DNA of 64,000 bases from Pseudidiomarina sediminum DSM 21906 (GCF_000423165.1 NZ_KE383983.1:1102376-1166375), one strand, 5' to 3'. Positions 41,426 through 50,969 are shown, numbered from the stretch's first letter. Notes: generated from the sequence alone by a model not told the origin. Program-made: numbers and translations.

Positions 41426-42445
41426 ATGCAGTCCTTAACTTTGCAGCAGTTGGCGGAAGTTATTGACGCCGAAATTATCGGTGATAGCCAACAAGCTATC
41501 ACCGGTGTTGCAACACTTGCCTCGGCTACGTCGGGGCAAATTGCATTTTTAGCGAACGAAAAATACCGCTCACAACTCGAAGCAACTCAGGCCAGTGCGG
41601 TGATTGTCGCGCCGAACGTTGAACTGCCAGCCGGTCTGTCAGCGTTAGTAACGCGTAATCCTTATGCCGGATTCGCCAAAGTTGCACAACAATTGGATAC
41701 CACTCCGCGGGCCGCTACTGGCATCGCGAGCAATGCACAGATTGCCGAGGGCGTAACGCTTGGTGAGAATGTCGCAGTGGGTCCATTAACGATCATTGAA
41801 GCGGGTGCTGAAATTGGCGACAACGTACAGATTGGTGCGGGTTGCTATATCGGTCCCAACGTGAAAATTGGTGCAAATACCAAGCTTTGGCAGCATGTGG
41901 TGATTTATCACGCCTGTCAGATTGGTACCGACTGTTTGGTGCATAGTGGCGCTGTGATTGGTGCTGATGGCTTTGGTTGGGCCAATGAGAACGGAAAATG
42001 GGTTAAAATACCCCAACTTGGTCGTGTCGTAATTCATGACCGCGTTGAAATTGGCGCAAGCACCACAGTTGATCGCGGCGCCTTAGATGACACCATTATT
42101 TCCAGTGGTTGTATTATTGACAATCAATGTCAAATTGCGCACAACGTGTTTATTGACGAAGATACTGCCATTGCAGGTTGTACCGTGTTGGCAGGCAGCT
42201 GTCGCATCGGTAAACGTTGCTTGATTGGCGGCGCAACGGCCATCAATGGCCATATTGAAATTTGTGATGACGTGCAAATTAGCGGTTTCTCGATGGTCAT
42301 TAAAGCCATCAGTGAACCGGGCGTGTATGCGTCAGGTATTCCGGCTGCACCGCACCGTGAATGGCGCCGCAACGGCGCACGTTATCGGCAGTTGGATGAA
42401 TTGTTCCAACGCGTGAAGAAAATTGAAAAGAAACTCGCTGATTGA
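41426..42445 (+). CDS. lpxD: UDP-3-O-acylglucosamine N-acyltransferase
   Basis: Third step of lipid A synthesis, transferring a 3-hydroxyacyl chain from ACP to the 2-amino group. The 339-residue protein has an N-terminal uridine-binding domain and a left-handed beta-helix of hexapeptide repeats. The catalytic His is probably in the VIYHACQIGTDCLVHSGAVIG region. It starts 5 bp after skp. Confidence 0.96.
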   Translation: MQSLTLQQLAEVIDAEIIGDSQQAITGVATLASATSGQIAFLANEKYRSQLEATQASAVIVAPNVELPAGLSALVTRNPYAGFAKVAQQLDTTPRAATGIASNAQIAEGVTLGENVAVGPLTIIEAGAEIGDNVQIGAGCYIGPNVKIGANTKLWQHVVIYHACQIGTDCLVHSGAVIGADGFGWANENGKWVKIPQLGRVVIHDRVEIGASTTVDRGALDDTIISSGCIIDNQCQIAHNVFIDEDTAIAGCTVLAGSCRIGKRCLIGGATAINGHIEICDDVQISGFSMVIKAISEPGVYASGIPAAPHREWRRNGARYRQLDELFQRVKKIEKKLAD

Positions 42446-42466
42446 GTTTGAAACGGAGAATTTATT

Positions 42467-42925
42467 TTGTCAGCAGCTGACACTGGTTTTAATATTCATG
42501 AAATTATGCGGTTATTACCGCATCGTTATCCGTTCTTGTTGGTGGATAAAGTGGTCGGTTGTGATACCGAAGCAAAATGCATTCATGCGGTAAAAAACAT
42601 CAGCGTGAATGAAGACTTATTCAATGGTCACTTTCCGGGCAATCCTATTTTCCCAGGCGTGTTGATTCTTGAAGCACTGGCGCAAGCTGCCGGCTTGTTG
42701 GGCTTTAAGATCACCGAAAGCAAGCCCGGTGAAAATGACTTATACTTATTCGCAGGTATTGATAACGCGCGCTTCAAGCGTCAAGTGTTGCCCGGCGACC
42801 AGTTGAACTTACACGTGACGTTCGAGAAAGAACGTCGTGGTATTTGGGTGTTCAAAGGACGCGCTGAAGTTGACGGCGAATTGGCCTGTAGTGCGGACAT
42901 TATTTGCGCAAGAAGAGTAAGCTAA
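42467..42925 (+). CDS. fabZ: 3-hydroxyacyl-ACP dehydratase FabZ
   Basis: Dehydrates 3-hydroxyacyl-ACP in fatty-acid elongation and competes with LpxA for substrate. The 152-residue hot-dog protein has the catalytic His in [12 protein letters not shown] and the Glu in [20 protein letters not shown]. The start is a TTG (42467) preceded by CGGAG; no ATG or GTG gives a full-length protein, so TTG is accepted. Confidence 0.95.
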   Translation: MSAADTGFNIHEIMRLLPHRYPFLLVDKVVGCDTEAKCIHAVKNISVNEDLFNGHFPGNPIFPGVLILEALAQAAGLLGFKITESKPGENDLYLFAGIDNARFKRQVLPGDQLNLHVTFEKERRGIWVFKGRAEVDGELACSADIICARRVS

Positions 42926-43690
42926 GTGATTCATCCTACAGCGATAATTGACAGTACTGCCGTTATTGGCAAGAACGTTGAGATTGGGCCTTACAGCATT
43001 GTCGGGCCTGATGTCGTGATTGGTGATAATTGTTGGATTGGTCCGCACGTGGTGATTAAAGGGCCGACGGTACTAGGTCAAGGCAATAAGATTTTCCAAT
43101 TTTCGTCGATTGGCGAGGATTGCCAAGATAAGAAATACAACGGTGAGCCGACGCGTCTCGAAATTGGTGACAACAATGTCATTCGTGAGTGTGTCACCAT
43201 TCATCGCGGTACCATTCAAGATCAAAGTCTTACCAAAATTGGTAACGACAACCTGTTAATGGCCTACGTGCATGTTGCCCATGACTGCATGGTCGGCAAT
43301 CACATTATTCTTGCCAACAACACGACCTTAGCCGGGCATGTCCATGTTGGCGATTGGGCTATTCTTGGTGGTTTTACCGGCGTGCATCAGTTTTGTCATA
43401 TCGGTGAGCATGCCTTTACTGCGGTTAATTCCGTCGTGGTGCAAGATGTGCCGCCATACATTATGGCGCAAGGGCATAATGCTGTGCCGCGTACCATCAA
43501 TAGTGAAGGCTTAAAACGTCGTGGTTATAGCAAAGAACAGGTCATGACAATTAAGCGTGCGTTTAAGACCCTTTACCGTAAGGGCTTAACCATTGATGAG
43601 GCCGTTGCGGAAATGCAAAGCTGGAATGCGTCAGAGCTCGAAAGCTTGATTGCGTTCGTGCAAAACAGTTCGCGCGGCATTATTCGCTAA
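42926..43690 (+). CDS. lpxA: UDP-N-acetylglucosamine O-acyltransferase
   Basis: First step of lipid A synthesis. The 254-residue protein is a left-handed beta-helix (IHPTAIIDSTAVIGKNVEIGPYSIVGPDVVIG repeat pattern) with the catalytic His expected in YVHVAHDCMVGNH, and a helical C-terminus. The start is GTG, immediately after the fabZ stop (TAAGTG), implying coupled translation. Confidence 0.96.
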   Translation: MIHPTAIIDSTAVIGKNVEIGPYSIVGPDVVIGDNCWIGPHVVIKGPTVLGQGNKIFQFSSIGEDCQDKKYNGEPTRLEIGDNNVIRECVTIHRGTIQDQSLTKIGNDNLLMAYVHVAHDCMVGNHIILANNTTLAGHVHVGDWAILGGFTGVHQFCHIGEHAFTAVNSVVVQDVPPYIMAQGHNAVPRTINSEGLKRRGYSKEQVMTIKRAFKTLYRKGLTIDEAVAEMQSWNASELESLIAFVQNSSRGIIR

Positions 43691-43695
43691 TAGCT

Positions 43696-44853
43696 ATGTC
43701 GATAACATCCCTTTTAACCATTGCGGTGCTCGCCGGAGAACACTCCGGCGATCTGCTTGGCGCTGGTATGATGCGCGCACTCCGTGCCCAACATCCTGAT
43801 GTGCGTTTTATTGGTGTCGGTGGTCCGTTGATGACCGCTGAGGGCTTAACCAGCCTCGTACCCATGGACGACTTGGCAGTGATGGGGATTGCTGAAGTGG
43901 TCGGGCGCTTACCGACTTTACTGCGCCACCGTAAGCATATCGTCACCACCTTACTTGCGGAGCGCCCTGACGTTTTTGTTGGTATTGATGCGCCAGATTT
44001 TAACTTACCCGTCGCCAAACGTTTAAAAGCGCAAGGTATTGCCACCATGCACTACGTTAGCCCGAGTGTGTGGGCGTGGCGTCAAGGGCGGATCAAGGGC
44101 ATTAAAGCCAGTGTTGATCACGTGTTGTGCTTGTTGCCGTTTGAAAAAGCCTTCTACGACCAGCATCACTTGCCCGCAACCTTTGTTGGACATCCGCTCG
44201 CCGATAGCATCCCATTGCACTGGGATAAAGCCGTAGCGCGGCAACAGTTGCAGCTTGATGTCGCGGCCAAAGAACAGCTGATAGCATTGTTACCGGGCAG
44301 TCGTTCCGGTGAGATTGAACGCTTAGGACCAGTGTTTTTGCAAGCGGCACAGCGATTTGTCGAACGCCATCCGCACACCCGCTTTATTAGCCCAATGATT
44401 TCTACGGCACGTGCGACACAATTTCGCGAGCTACAACAGCAGATTGCCCCTGATTTAGCCCTACAGTTTATCGACGGTCAGTCACGCACGGCCATGGCGG
44501 CAGCCGACGGCTTGTTGTTAACCTCAGGCACTGTTACCTTAGAAGCGATGTTGATCAAACGGCCGATGGTGGTTGCCTATCGTTTCAACTGGTTAAGCTA
44601 CCATCTTATTAAGCGCTTGTTTAAAGCCAAGTTCTTTAGTTTGCCGAACTTACTTGCTGATGAAGCCTTAGTGCCTGAATTAGTACAAGCAGAGGTGACG
44701 CCTGAACAGTTAGTACAGGCGCTTGAGCAACAGTTAGAGGCTGCTGCTGGGGGCAATCTAATCGACAGGTTTACGGAAGTTCACCAACAATTACAGCGTG
44801 ACGCTGATAGCGTGAGCGCCAAGGTCGCGCTCGAGCTTGCCACCAAGGCTTAA
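43696..44853 (+). CDS. lpxB: Lipid-A-disaccharide synthase
   Basis: Glycosyltransferase joining lipid X to UDP-2,3-diacylglucosamine. The 385-residue protein has the GT19 N-terminus AGEHSGDLLGAGMMRAL, HYVSPSVWAWRQGR and LLPGSRSGEIERL, then TSGTVTLEAMLIKRPMVVAYR. It is the last gene of the block. The rnhB-dnaE-accA genes that follow lpxB in E. coli are absent here. Confidence 0.96.
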   Translation: MSITSLLTIAVLAGEHSGDLLGAGMMRALRAQHPDVRFIGVGGPLMTAEGLTSLVPMDDLAVMGIAEVVGRLPTLLRHRKHIVTTLLAERPDVFVGIDAPDFNLPVAKRLKAQGIATMHYVSPSVWAWRQGRIKGIKASVDHVLCLLPFEKAFYDQHHLPATFVGHPLADSIPLHWDKAVARQQLQLDVAAKEQLIALLPGSRSGEIERLGPVFLQAAQRFVERHPHTRFISPMISTARATQFRELQQQIAPDLALQFIDGQSRTAMAAADGLLLTSGTVTLEAMLIKRPMVVAYRFNWLSYHLIKRLFKAKFFSLPNLLADEALVPELVQAEVTPEQLVQALEQQLEAAAGGNLIDRFTEVHQQLQRDADSVSAKVALELATKA

Positions 44854-45010
44854 GTTACCACGGGTAGGGAAGTCCCTGCCGGTGGTGTCGCAAAAATGCC
44901 ACCGAACTGCCATCCTTACTTAAAGAATCTGACATCCTTAAGAAATAAAAGTGTTATAAATCAACATCTTTTATATATATCAAACGTTAAAGGCACATCA
45001 TCTCATCCGA

Positions 45011-45051
45011 CCTGATGAAAAGTTCACGGTTGTCATCAGGATTGTTTTTTT
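45011..45051 (+). terminator. Hairpin with T-run in the lpxB/TonB-receptor gap
   Basis: In the 271-bp gap after lpxB, CCTGATG (45011-45017) pairs with CATCAGG (45034-45040), and ATTGTTTTTTT follows. It may terminate the lipid A operon or act in the receptor leader. The gap is A/T-rich (44941-44995), a plausible promoter zone, with no gene. An imperfect hairpin without a T-run (about 44858-44887) lies just after lpxB. Confidence 0.55.
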
Positions 45052-45124
45052 CTGTCACATCTCTTCGTTAACGTACCGCCGCCTTTGAGGCCCCTCACAT
45101 AGTTAAAACTGTTTCAACAGAAGG

Positions 45125-47986
45125 ATGTTTACCTTGAACCTAGTAACGAAGAAGACCTACCTCGCGACGGTATTGGCCTCCTTGTTTTCGTTAAATGCGA
45201 TGGCACAGGACACCGCGGCGACCAACACCGACCAAGAAGTGGATGAGCAGCAAAACAATGCAGCCATTGAAGAAGTCGTCACCACAGGTCAGCTAACCCA
45301 GTCGAATAAAGCGATGGCCGAGCAGTTTGAGTCGGCGAGTGTCATGACCACCATGTCTGTTGAAACCATGCTGAATATGCCACAAGAAAACTTGGCGAAT
45401 ATTCTTGGTCGCTTGCCAGGTCTTGCGGCCAGCGCCGACCAGAGCCGCAACCAAGCGGGCACCGGGGAAGCACAGTATTTGTCGATTCGTGGTTTGGATA
45501 ACTCATTTAACGCGTTCACCATGAATGGTGTACGGGTGGCGCAAACTGATGCCACCACCCGCGCTGTATCATTGAACTTATTCTCGCCATTCTCGATTGC
45601 CAGTGTTGCGGTCGATAAAGCGCCATCGGCGCAATACGACGGTGATAATATTGCCGGTATTATCGATTTCCGTACCCCGACAGCGGAAGACTTCGGTGGT
45701 GAAGTGCTCCGCGTACGTACGCAAGGCACCCTTGCTGGTCGCGCTAATGAGCGTGGTCAAGACGATGATGGCTTCGCTATCCAAGGTGAAATGGCGAAAA
45801 CCTTTGGTCGTTTTGGCGTGTACGGCAACCTGTACTACTCAGAAAAGAATACCTTAGGTGAGTCAACGGCATTGCAGCAAAGCTGGTTGAAACAAAACAA
45901 CCTTGGCGATGCTGATGTACCTAAGCGTGATGACATGACCAACTTGGCACCGCGTAATGGTGTGCAATGGAACTTCTTGCGCAACAATATCGAGCGTCAA
46001 GGTGCGACCTTAAGCTTCGATTATCAAGGTGACGCGCATAAGTTATACCTGCGTTCAACCTATGGCGAGTATGCGCTGAAAAGCTGGATGGATCAGGCCA
46101 GTTTACGTGCCGAATTAGACGGTGGCTTAGGTCAGGTGAACCCGATTGACGGCACCAGCTCAGGTACTGTGTATGATGATTTCGGCAACCTTAGTCTGTG
46201 GGGCATGCGCTCAGGTGCGTACCACCGTACAGAGCACAGCGATCAGAGCTTGTTGACGGTGAAAATTGGCGGCGAAAGCATCATCAATGACGCGTTGACG
46301 ATGGATTACTACGCAGCTTACTCAGACGGTCAGCAAGACTATCCATTGCGCATTCAAACGGCGTTTTACTCGCCAACCTACAACGGTACTGCCGATGGGA
46401 CAGGTCCGGCAACGGAGCAGTTGATCATCAATGCGCTTGACCCAAATAACCCACGTCTGGTGTTAACGCCGGGCCAGCAAGCTTTTGCTAATGATTTGAA
46501 TAATCCAAAGCAGTGGTACATCACCGGTGGTTATGAAGAAAGTGAAGAGCAAAAACTTCAGTACGGCACCAACTTTAACTGGCAGCTCGACGGCGATGCT
46601 CTAAAAGCGGTGAAATTCGGTGTGATGTATGAAGATGCCGATCGTTTGTCGAACAGCGTTGACTTAGGCGGTGATGACCGTGCCTACATGCTTGGTGGCG
46701 ACTACTTAGCCTACTCACGTGACGGTCAACCGATTGGTCAACAAGGTTTGAGCTTAGCTGAATTCGAAGGCACCTTTATTGACGACTTTATGGGTGGCCC
46801 TGCGCAAATGCCATTCTTCATTCCTGACACGGGTATGATTGAAGCACAATACTACGGTATCGTTGCGCCGATCATCGAAGAGTTACGGGCGTTGCGTGAT
46901 AGCGATGGTATTTTAAGCCCGCGTGTTTGGGGTGGTTACGTTGACGGCCAAGAAAGCCGTTTGGGCGCCTATGTTATGGCGGAGATGGAGCTCGGTGGCT
47001 GGAAGCTTTATCCAGGTTTGCGCTACGAAGACAACTCTTTTGATGCCGTGTACACGCAAGAACAGCAACTTGGCGATGAGAGTAGTTTGGCGTTTGAAGA
47101 AACCAGCCGTAGCTATGACCAGTGGATGCCGAGCTTAATTGCCAACTACCGCCCAGATGACAACACCGTCTATCGTGCGTCGGTACGTAAGAGTTACAGC
47201 CGTCCGTCATTCGACTTGTTGCTTGGGCCAAGCAAAGTCAGTCGTAATGACAAAAACGAAGTGGTTGCCATCACTGTGGGTAACCCGAACTTAAGCCCTG
47301 TCGAAGCGTGGAACTTTGACGCCAACGCTGAGTTCATCTCGAACCAAGGCGATTTCTTCAGCGTTTCTGTGTACTACAAAGACTTACAGAACGTGATCCA
47401 AGCGACCGGCCAAACCAACAGCCCAGTGCTTGATGGTGTGTCTGAAGTCACTGAGGTCGGTGAAGATGGCGTTGCCATTACGCGTTTGGATAACTCGGCC
47501 AGCGGTAAGGTTTACGGTATTGAACTTGATGGTCAATACACCTTCAGCAGCCTGCCAGGTGCACTTTCTGGTCTCGGTGTGTACGGTAACATCACCCGTC
47601 AAAAAACTTCTACTGACGTTGGTAGCGGTGAAGACAAGCGGGAAAGCTGGTTAACCCAAGCACCTGAACTGATGTACACCGCTGAAGTGAATTACCGCAA
47701 CTATGATTTGTTTGCAGCGTTGACGTACAGCTACACAGGTAAGCGTTTGTACCGTCCGAACAGCACGGATCCTGATTTGTGGATGCACTCGGTAAGCAGT
47801 CTTGATTTGTCGGTAAGCTACAACATTAACGACGACTTGAAGATTGGTGCTGCCGTTGAGAACTTACTCGATAGCCATAACTTCTGGACCTATTACGGGA
47901 ACGAGCAGTATCTCTCGGATGACCGTAACGGTGGTTATGTTGAAACGGGACGTTTTTTCACGGTAAATATGACCTACACCTTCTAA
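45125..47986 (+). CDS. TonB-dependent outer-membrane receptor
   Basis: A 953-residue receptor: signal peptide ending NAMAQ (about residue 28), a TonB-box-like EEVVTTG near residue 50, a plug domain (about 60-190, with YLSIRGLDNSFNAFTMNGV) and a beta-barrel ending in an aromatic residue (NMTYTF). It resembles the TonB-Xanth-Caul type of large receptors that import organic substrates. The adjacent glpQ suggests a glycerophosphodiester or phospholipid-derived ligand, which is an inference. ATG 45125 overlaps its own AGAAGGA; TTG 45134, 8 bases after that motif, may be the real start. Confidence 0.92.
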   Translation: MFTLNLVTKKTYLATVLASLFSLNAMAQDTAATNTDQEVDEQQNNAAIEEVVTTGQLTQSNKAMAEQFESASVMTTMSVETMLNMPQENLANILGRLPGLAASADQSRNQAGTGEAQYLSIRGLDNSFNAFTMNGVRVAQTDATTRAVSLNLFSPFSIASVAVDKAPSAQYDGDNIAGIIDFRTPTAEDFGGEVLRVRTQGTLAGRANERGQDDDGFAIQGEMAKTFGRFGVYGNLYYSEKNTLGESTALQQSWLKQNNLGDADVPKRDDMTNLAPRNGVQWNFLRNNIERQGATLSFDYQGDAHKLYLRSTYGEYALKSWMDQASLRAELDGGLGQVNPIDGTSSGTVYDDFGNLSLWGMRSGAYHRTEHSDQSLLTVKIGGESIINDALTMDYYAAYSDGQQDYPLRIQTAFYSPTYNGTADGTGPATEQLIINALDPNNPRLVLTPGQQAFANDLNNPKQWYITGGYEESEEQKLQYGTNFNWQLDGDALKAVKFGVMYEDADRLSNSVDLGGDDRAYMLGGDYLAYSRDGQPIGQQGLSLAEFEGTFIDDFMGGPAQMPFFIPDTGMIEAQYYGIVAPIIEELRALRDSDGILSPRVWGGYVDGQESRLGAYVMAEMELGGWKLYPGLRYEDNSFDAVYTQEQQLGDESSLAFEETSRSYDQWMPSLIANYRPDDNTVYRASVRKSYSRPSFDLLLGPSKVSRNDKNEVVAITVGNPNLSPVEAWNFDANAEFISNQGDFFSVSVYYKDLQNVIQATGQTNSPVLDGVSEVTEVGEDGVAITRLDNSASGKVYGIELDGQYTFSSLPGALSGLGVYGNITRQKTSTDVGSGEDKRESWLTQAPELMYTAEVNYRNYDLFAALTYSYTGKRLYRPNSTDPDLWMHSVSSLDLSVSYNINDDLKIGAAVENLLDSHNFWTYYGNEQYLSDDRNGGYVETGRFFTVNMTYTF

Positions 47987-47995
47987 GCTAACGTA

Positions 47996-48027
47996 CGCCC
48001 CCAAGCCAATGAGTTGGATTGGGGGCG
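47996..48027 (+). repeat. Long intergenic hairpin between receptor gene and glpQ
   Basis: CGCCCCCAA and TTGGGGGCG form a perfect 9-bp stem. Inside it CCAA and TTGG pair across a TGAG loop with one G/A mismatch between the two stems. No T-run follows. Sitting 9 bases after the receptor stop and 28 before the glpQ start, it may stabilise the receptor message or partly reduce read-through into glpQ. Confidence 0.7.
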
Positions 48028-48054
48028 CACTAGAAGTGTACGACAGGAGCAATG

Positions 48055-49023
48055 ATGAAAAAATCAATGATGGCAGCGGCGCTTGTTGCGCTGCTAGGCA
48101 GTATCCATGTAGTGCAGGCCCACGAAGTGATTGCCCATCGCGGTGCTTCAGGCTATTTGCCTGAGCACACGCTGGAAGCTGTGATCCTTGCGCACGGCAT
48201 GGAGGTCGATTACATCGAGCAAGATCTCGTGGTCAGTAAGGACGATCACTTGGTGGTACTGCATGATATTTACTTGGACAAAGTGACCGATGTTGCCAGT
48301 AAATTCCCAGAGCGTAAGCGTGCGGATGGCCGCTTTTACGCGGTAGATTTTACCCTTGCTGAGTTAAAGCAATTACGCGTGAATGCACGACAGGGCGAGC
48401 AAACGCGCCAAGTGCAACTCAGTAACGATGAACGTGCTGGCATGTTCCGTATCAGTACGTTTGCCGAGCAAGTGGCGCTGATCCAACAGTTGAACGCTGG
48501 CCGCGATCGGGCTATCGGCTTTTATCCAGAAGTAAAGCAGCCAGCCTGGCATCGCCGCGAAGGTAAAGATATCAGTCGCTTGTTAGTTACGGCATTAGAA
48601 GGCTACGGCCTTAATCATAGTGATGCCAAGATCATGGTGCAGTGCTTTGACTTTAGCGAAGTGCAGCGGTTGCGCAATGAGGTTGGCTTAAAAACGGGAT
48701 TAGTGCAGCTGCTTGGTGAAGCTAGCTGGGGGAATCCTGAGAGTGATTATGCTTGGTTACAAACCGCCGAAGGTTTAGCCGAGATTGCTAAGGTGGCACA
48801 AGGTGTCGGTCCGTGGCATCGTCAACTGTACGATCCGCGTACGCAAGAAGTGAGCGCGTTTGCCAAGCAAGCCAAGCAGCAGGGCTTGTTGATTCATCCT
48901 TACACTGTGAACTTTGATAATGCGCCAGAGGGCATGAGCTTCGCTGAGCTGCAGCAGGTGCTATTTGAGCAAGTGAAGGTGGATGCAGTGTTTACGGATT
49001 ATGCCGATCGCATTCAACGCTAG
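48055..49023 (+). CDS. glpQ: Periplasmic glycerophosphodiester phosphodiesterase
   Basis: Hydrolyses glycerophosphodiesters to glycerol 3-phosphate and the head-group alcohol. The approximately 322-residue precursor has a signal peptide ending VVQA and the GDPD active-site segments EVIAHRGASGYLPEHTLEA, YIEQDLVVSKDDHLVVLHD and the C-terminal DAVFTDYADRI. Length and export match GlpQ rather than cytoplasmic UgpQ. ATG 48055 is preferred over 48052 because AGGAG is 5 bases upstream. It is probably co-transcribed with the receptor. Confidence 0.93.
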   Translation: MKKSMMAAALVALLGSIHVVQAHEVIAHRGASGYLPEHTLEAVILAHGMEVDYIEQDLVVSKDDHLVVLHDIYLDKVTDVASKFPERKRADGRFYAVDFTLAELKQLRVNARQGEQTRQVQLSNDERAGMFRISTFAEQVALIQQLNAGRDRAIGFYPEVKQPAWHRREGKDISRLLVTALEGYGLNHSDAKIMVQCFDFSEVQRLRNEVGLKTGLVQLLGEASWGNPESDYAWLQTAEGLAEIAKVAQGVGPWHRQLYDPRTQEVSAFAKQAKQQGLLIHPYTVNFDNAPEGMSFAELQQVLFEQVKVDAVFTDYADRIQR

Positions 49024-49164
49024 TTTGTTCACGGGCATGCCAAGGAAGGTGTGCTCGTGCTTATCTTTCGATTTAATCGAAGGGTAGCTCCACTATTTCG
49101 CACTCATCATTCTATTTCTTCATGCGTATACTAGAACTCTATTCTTTCTAATGGAGGGTCTGGT

Positions 49165-50124
49165 ATGGGACTTTTAGTGAAGGGTCAATGGCAAGACAAG
49201 TGGTACGATACCAAAGCCAATAAAGGACATTTCAAACGCAGCGAAGCGCAGTTCAGAAACTGGATCAATTCTGCTGCCGACGCTGAATTTCCGGCGGAAA
49301 GCGGTCGTTACCATTTGTACGTTTCGTATGCCTGCCCGTGGGCGCATCGCACCTTGATTTTCCGCAAACTGAAAGGCCTTGAGCAATACATCAGCGTGTC
49401 CGCGGTGGAACCTTTGATGCTCGAAAATGGCTGGGAATTTGGTGCGGATGCCTTAGCTGATCCTTTGTATCAGCACGATTTCTTGTATCAATTGTATTTG
49501 CGGGCAGATCCGAACTATAGCGGGCGGGTGACGGTACCCGTATTGTGGGACAAGCAGCAGCAAACCATGGTTAGCAATGAGTCTGCGGAGATCATTCGCA
49601 TGTTCAATTCGGCGTTTAACGAACTGACAGGGAATACCCTGGATTTCTATCCCGAAGACCAGCGAGCGGCGATTGATGCAATTAACGACGAGGTGTATCA
49701 CAACGTCAATAATGGCGTGTATAAGTGTGGTTTTGCCACCGAGCAAGACGCCTATGAAGAAGCCTACGAGGCTTTGTTTGCCAGCTTAGACAAGCTTGAG
49801 CAACGGTTACAACAGCAGCGCTTTTTAGTTGGCGATAGCGTGACTGAAGCCGATTGGCGCTTGTTTACCACCTTGGTACGCTTCGACGCAGTGTACTACA
49901 GTCACTTTAAAACCAACCGGCAGCGCATTGTCGATTATCCAGCGCTGTGGGATTATGTGAAGTGCTTGTACCAAGTGGAGGGGGTGGCCGAAACGGTTAA
50001 TATGGCGCATATCAAAACGCATTACTACGCGAGCCACACCATGATTAACCCAACCCAAATAGTGCCCTGTGGCCCGAAGCTTGATTTTCTAGCGCCGCAT
50101 CAACGCGGTGAGGTGAAGCTATGA
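49165..50124 (+). CDS. Glutathionyl-hydroquinone reductase (Xi-class glutathione transferase)
   Basis: Reduces glutathionyl-hydroquinones using glutathione. The 319-residue protein (YqjG family) has the catalytic Cys in SYACPWAHRTLIF (about residue 54), the thioredoxin-like domain, then a helical domain with GDSVTEADWRLFTTLVRFD. TATACT at 49127-49132 in the 141-bp gap upstream could be its -10, though no good -35 is visible. Its end overlaps the pirin gene by 4 bp. Confidence 0.92.
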   Translation: MGLLVKGQWQDKWYDTKANKGHFKRSEAQFRNWINSAADAEFPAESGRYHLYVSYACPWAHRTLIFRKLKGLEQYISVSAVEPLMLENGWEFGADALADPLYQHDFLYQLYLRADPNYSGRVTVPVLWDKQQQTMVSNESAEIIRMFNSAFNELTGNTLDFYPEDQRAAIDAINDEVYHNVNNGVYKCGFATEQDAYEEAYEALFASLDKLEQRLQQQRFLVGDSVTEADWRLFTTLVRFDAVYYSHFKTNRQRIVDYPALWDYVKCLYQVEGVAETVNMAHIKTHYYASHTMINPTQIVPCGPKLDFLAPHQRGEVKL

Positions 50125-50960
50125 ATGCTATTTTAACGCGACATCGTGGTATACCGGCACAAGACGGTGCTGGTGTAAAGCTCACGCGGATCGTGAATCA
50201 ACCCAGTTTGCGTCATCAAGATCCATTTTTAATGCTGGATGAGTTTCGTTCGGATGATCCGAACGACTATATTGCCGGGTTTCCACCGCACCCGCATCGG
50301 GGCTTTGTCACACTCACCTATATGTTGGCCGGTCGGATGGAACACCAAGACTCGGTCGGCAATACCGGTGTGGTTGAAGCCGGCGGCGTGCAGTGGATGA
50401 AAGCGGCGCGGGGCATTATTCACGCCGAAATGCCCAAGCAAGAAGAAGGTCTAATGTGGGGCTTTCAGTTGTGGTTAAACCTACCGGCGAAAGACAAACT
50501 GTCAGCGGCACAGTGGGCCGATCATCGCGCCGAAACCATTCCGCAATGGCACGGTGACGCGGTGACCGTACGGGTTATTGCCGGAACAGAAACCTTTGAT
50601 GGCGAGGTGGTCACCGGACCGGTGCAGCAGCCCGAACAGCACTTTCAGATGCTTGATGTGCAGTTTGCCACAGCAGGGCAATGGCAACAGCGTGGACCAA
50701 CCCCACAAACTCGGCTGGGGTATGTGTATCAGGGCGAGGTTTGGCTCAATGACCAGCTGTTGCAACGCGGTGAGTTGGTGCGCTTAGCGGCCGATGCCGA
50801 TCTGACATTGCGTTCTGAGGCGCAGGCTGGCATGCTGCTGCTCGCTGCACAACCGATAGGTGAGCCCATAGTGCAATATGGACCTTTCGTGATGAACAGC
50901 CATGCTGAAATTGAACAAGCGATCCGTGACTATCAAGCGGGTCGGTTTACCGCGACATAG
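50121..50960 (+). CDS. Pirin family protein
   Basis: A bicupin of 279 residues. The iron-site histidines are in FPPHPHRGFVTLTY (about residues 55-68), with further ligands in MEHQDS and the conserved GGVQWMKAARGIIHAEM. Some bacterial pirins have quercetinase activity and others regulate metabolism, and the sequence does not decide. Its coupling to the hydroquinone reductase and quinone reductase suggests a role in quinone or phenolic stress. Confidence 0.9.
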   Translation: MNAILTRHRGIPAQDGAGVKLTRIVNQPSLRHQDPFLMLDEFRSDDPNDYIAGFPPHPHRGFVTLTYMLAGRMEHQDSVGNTGVVEAGGVQWMKAARGIIHAEMPKQEEGLMWGFQLWLNLPAKDKLSAAQWADHRAETIPQWHGDAVTVRVIAGTETFDGEVVTGPVQQPEQHFQMLDVQFATAGQWQQRGPTPQTRLGYVYQGEVWLNDQLLQRGELVRLAADADLTLRSEAQAGMLLLAAQPIGEPIVQYGPFVMNSHAEIEQAIRDYQAGRFTAT

Positions 50961-50969
50961 GGAGTTTAT

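Noticed and set aside
44858-44887. Hairpin just after lpxB as its terminator
   Set aside because: The stem has a mismatch and a wobble pair and is followed by TGTCGCAAAAATG with no T-run; the later hairpin at 45011 is a better candidate.
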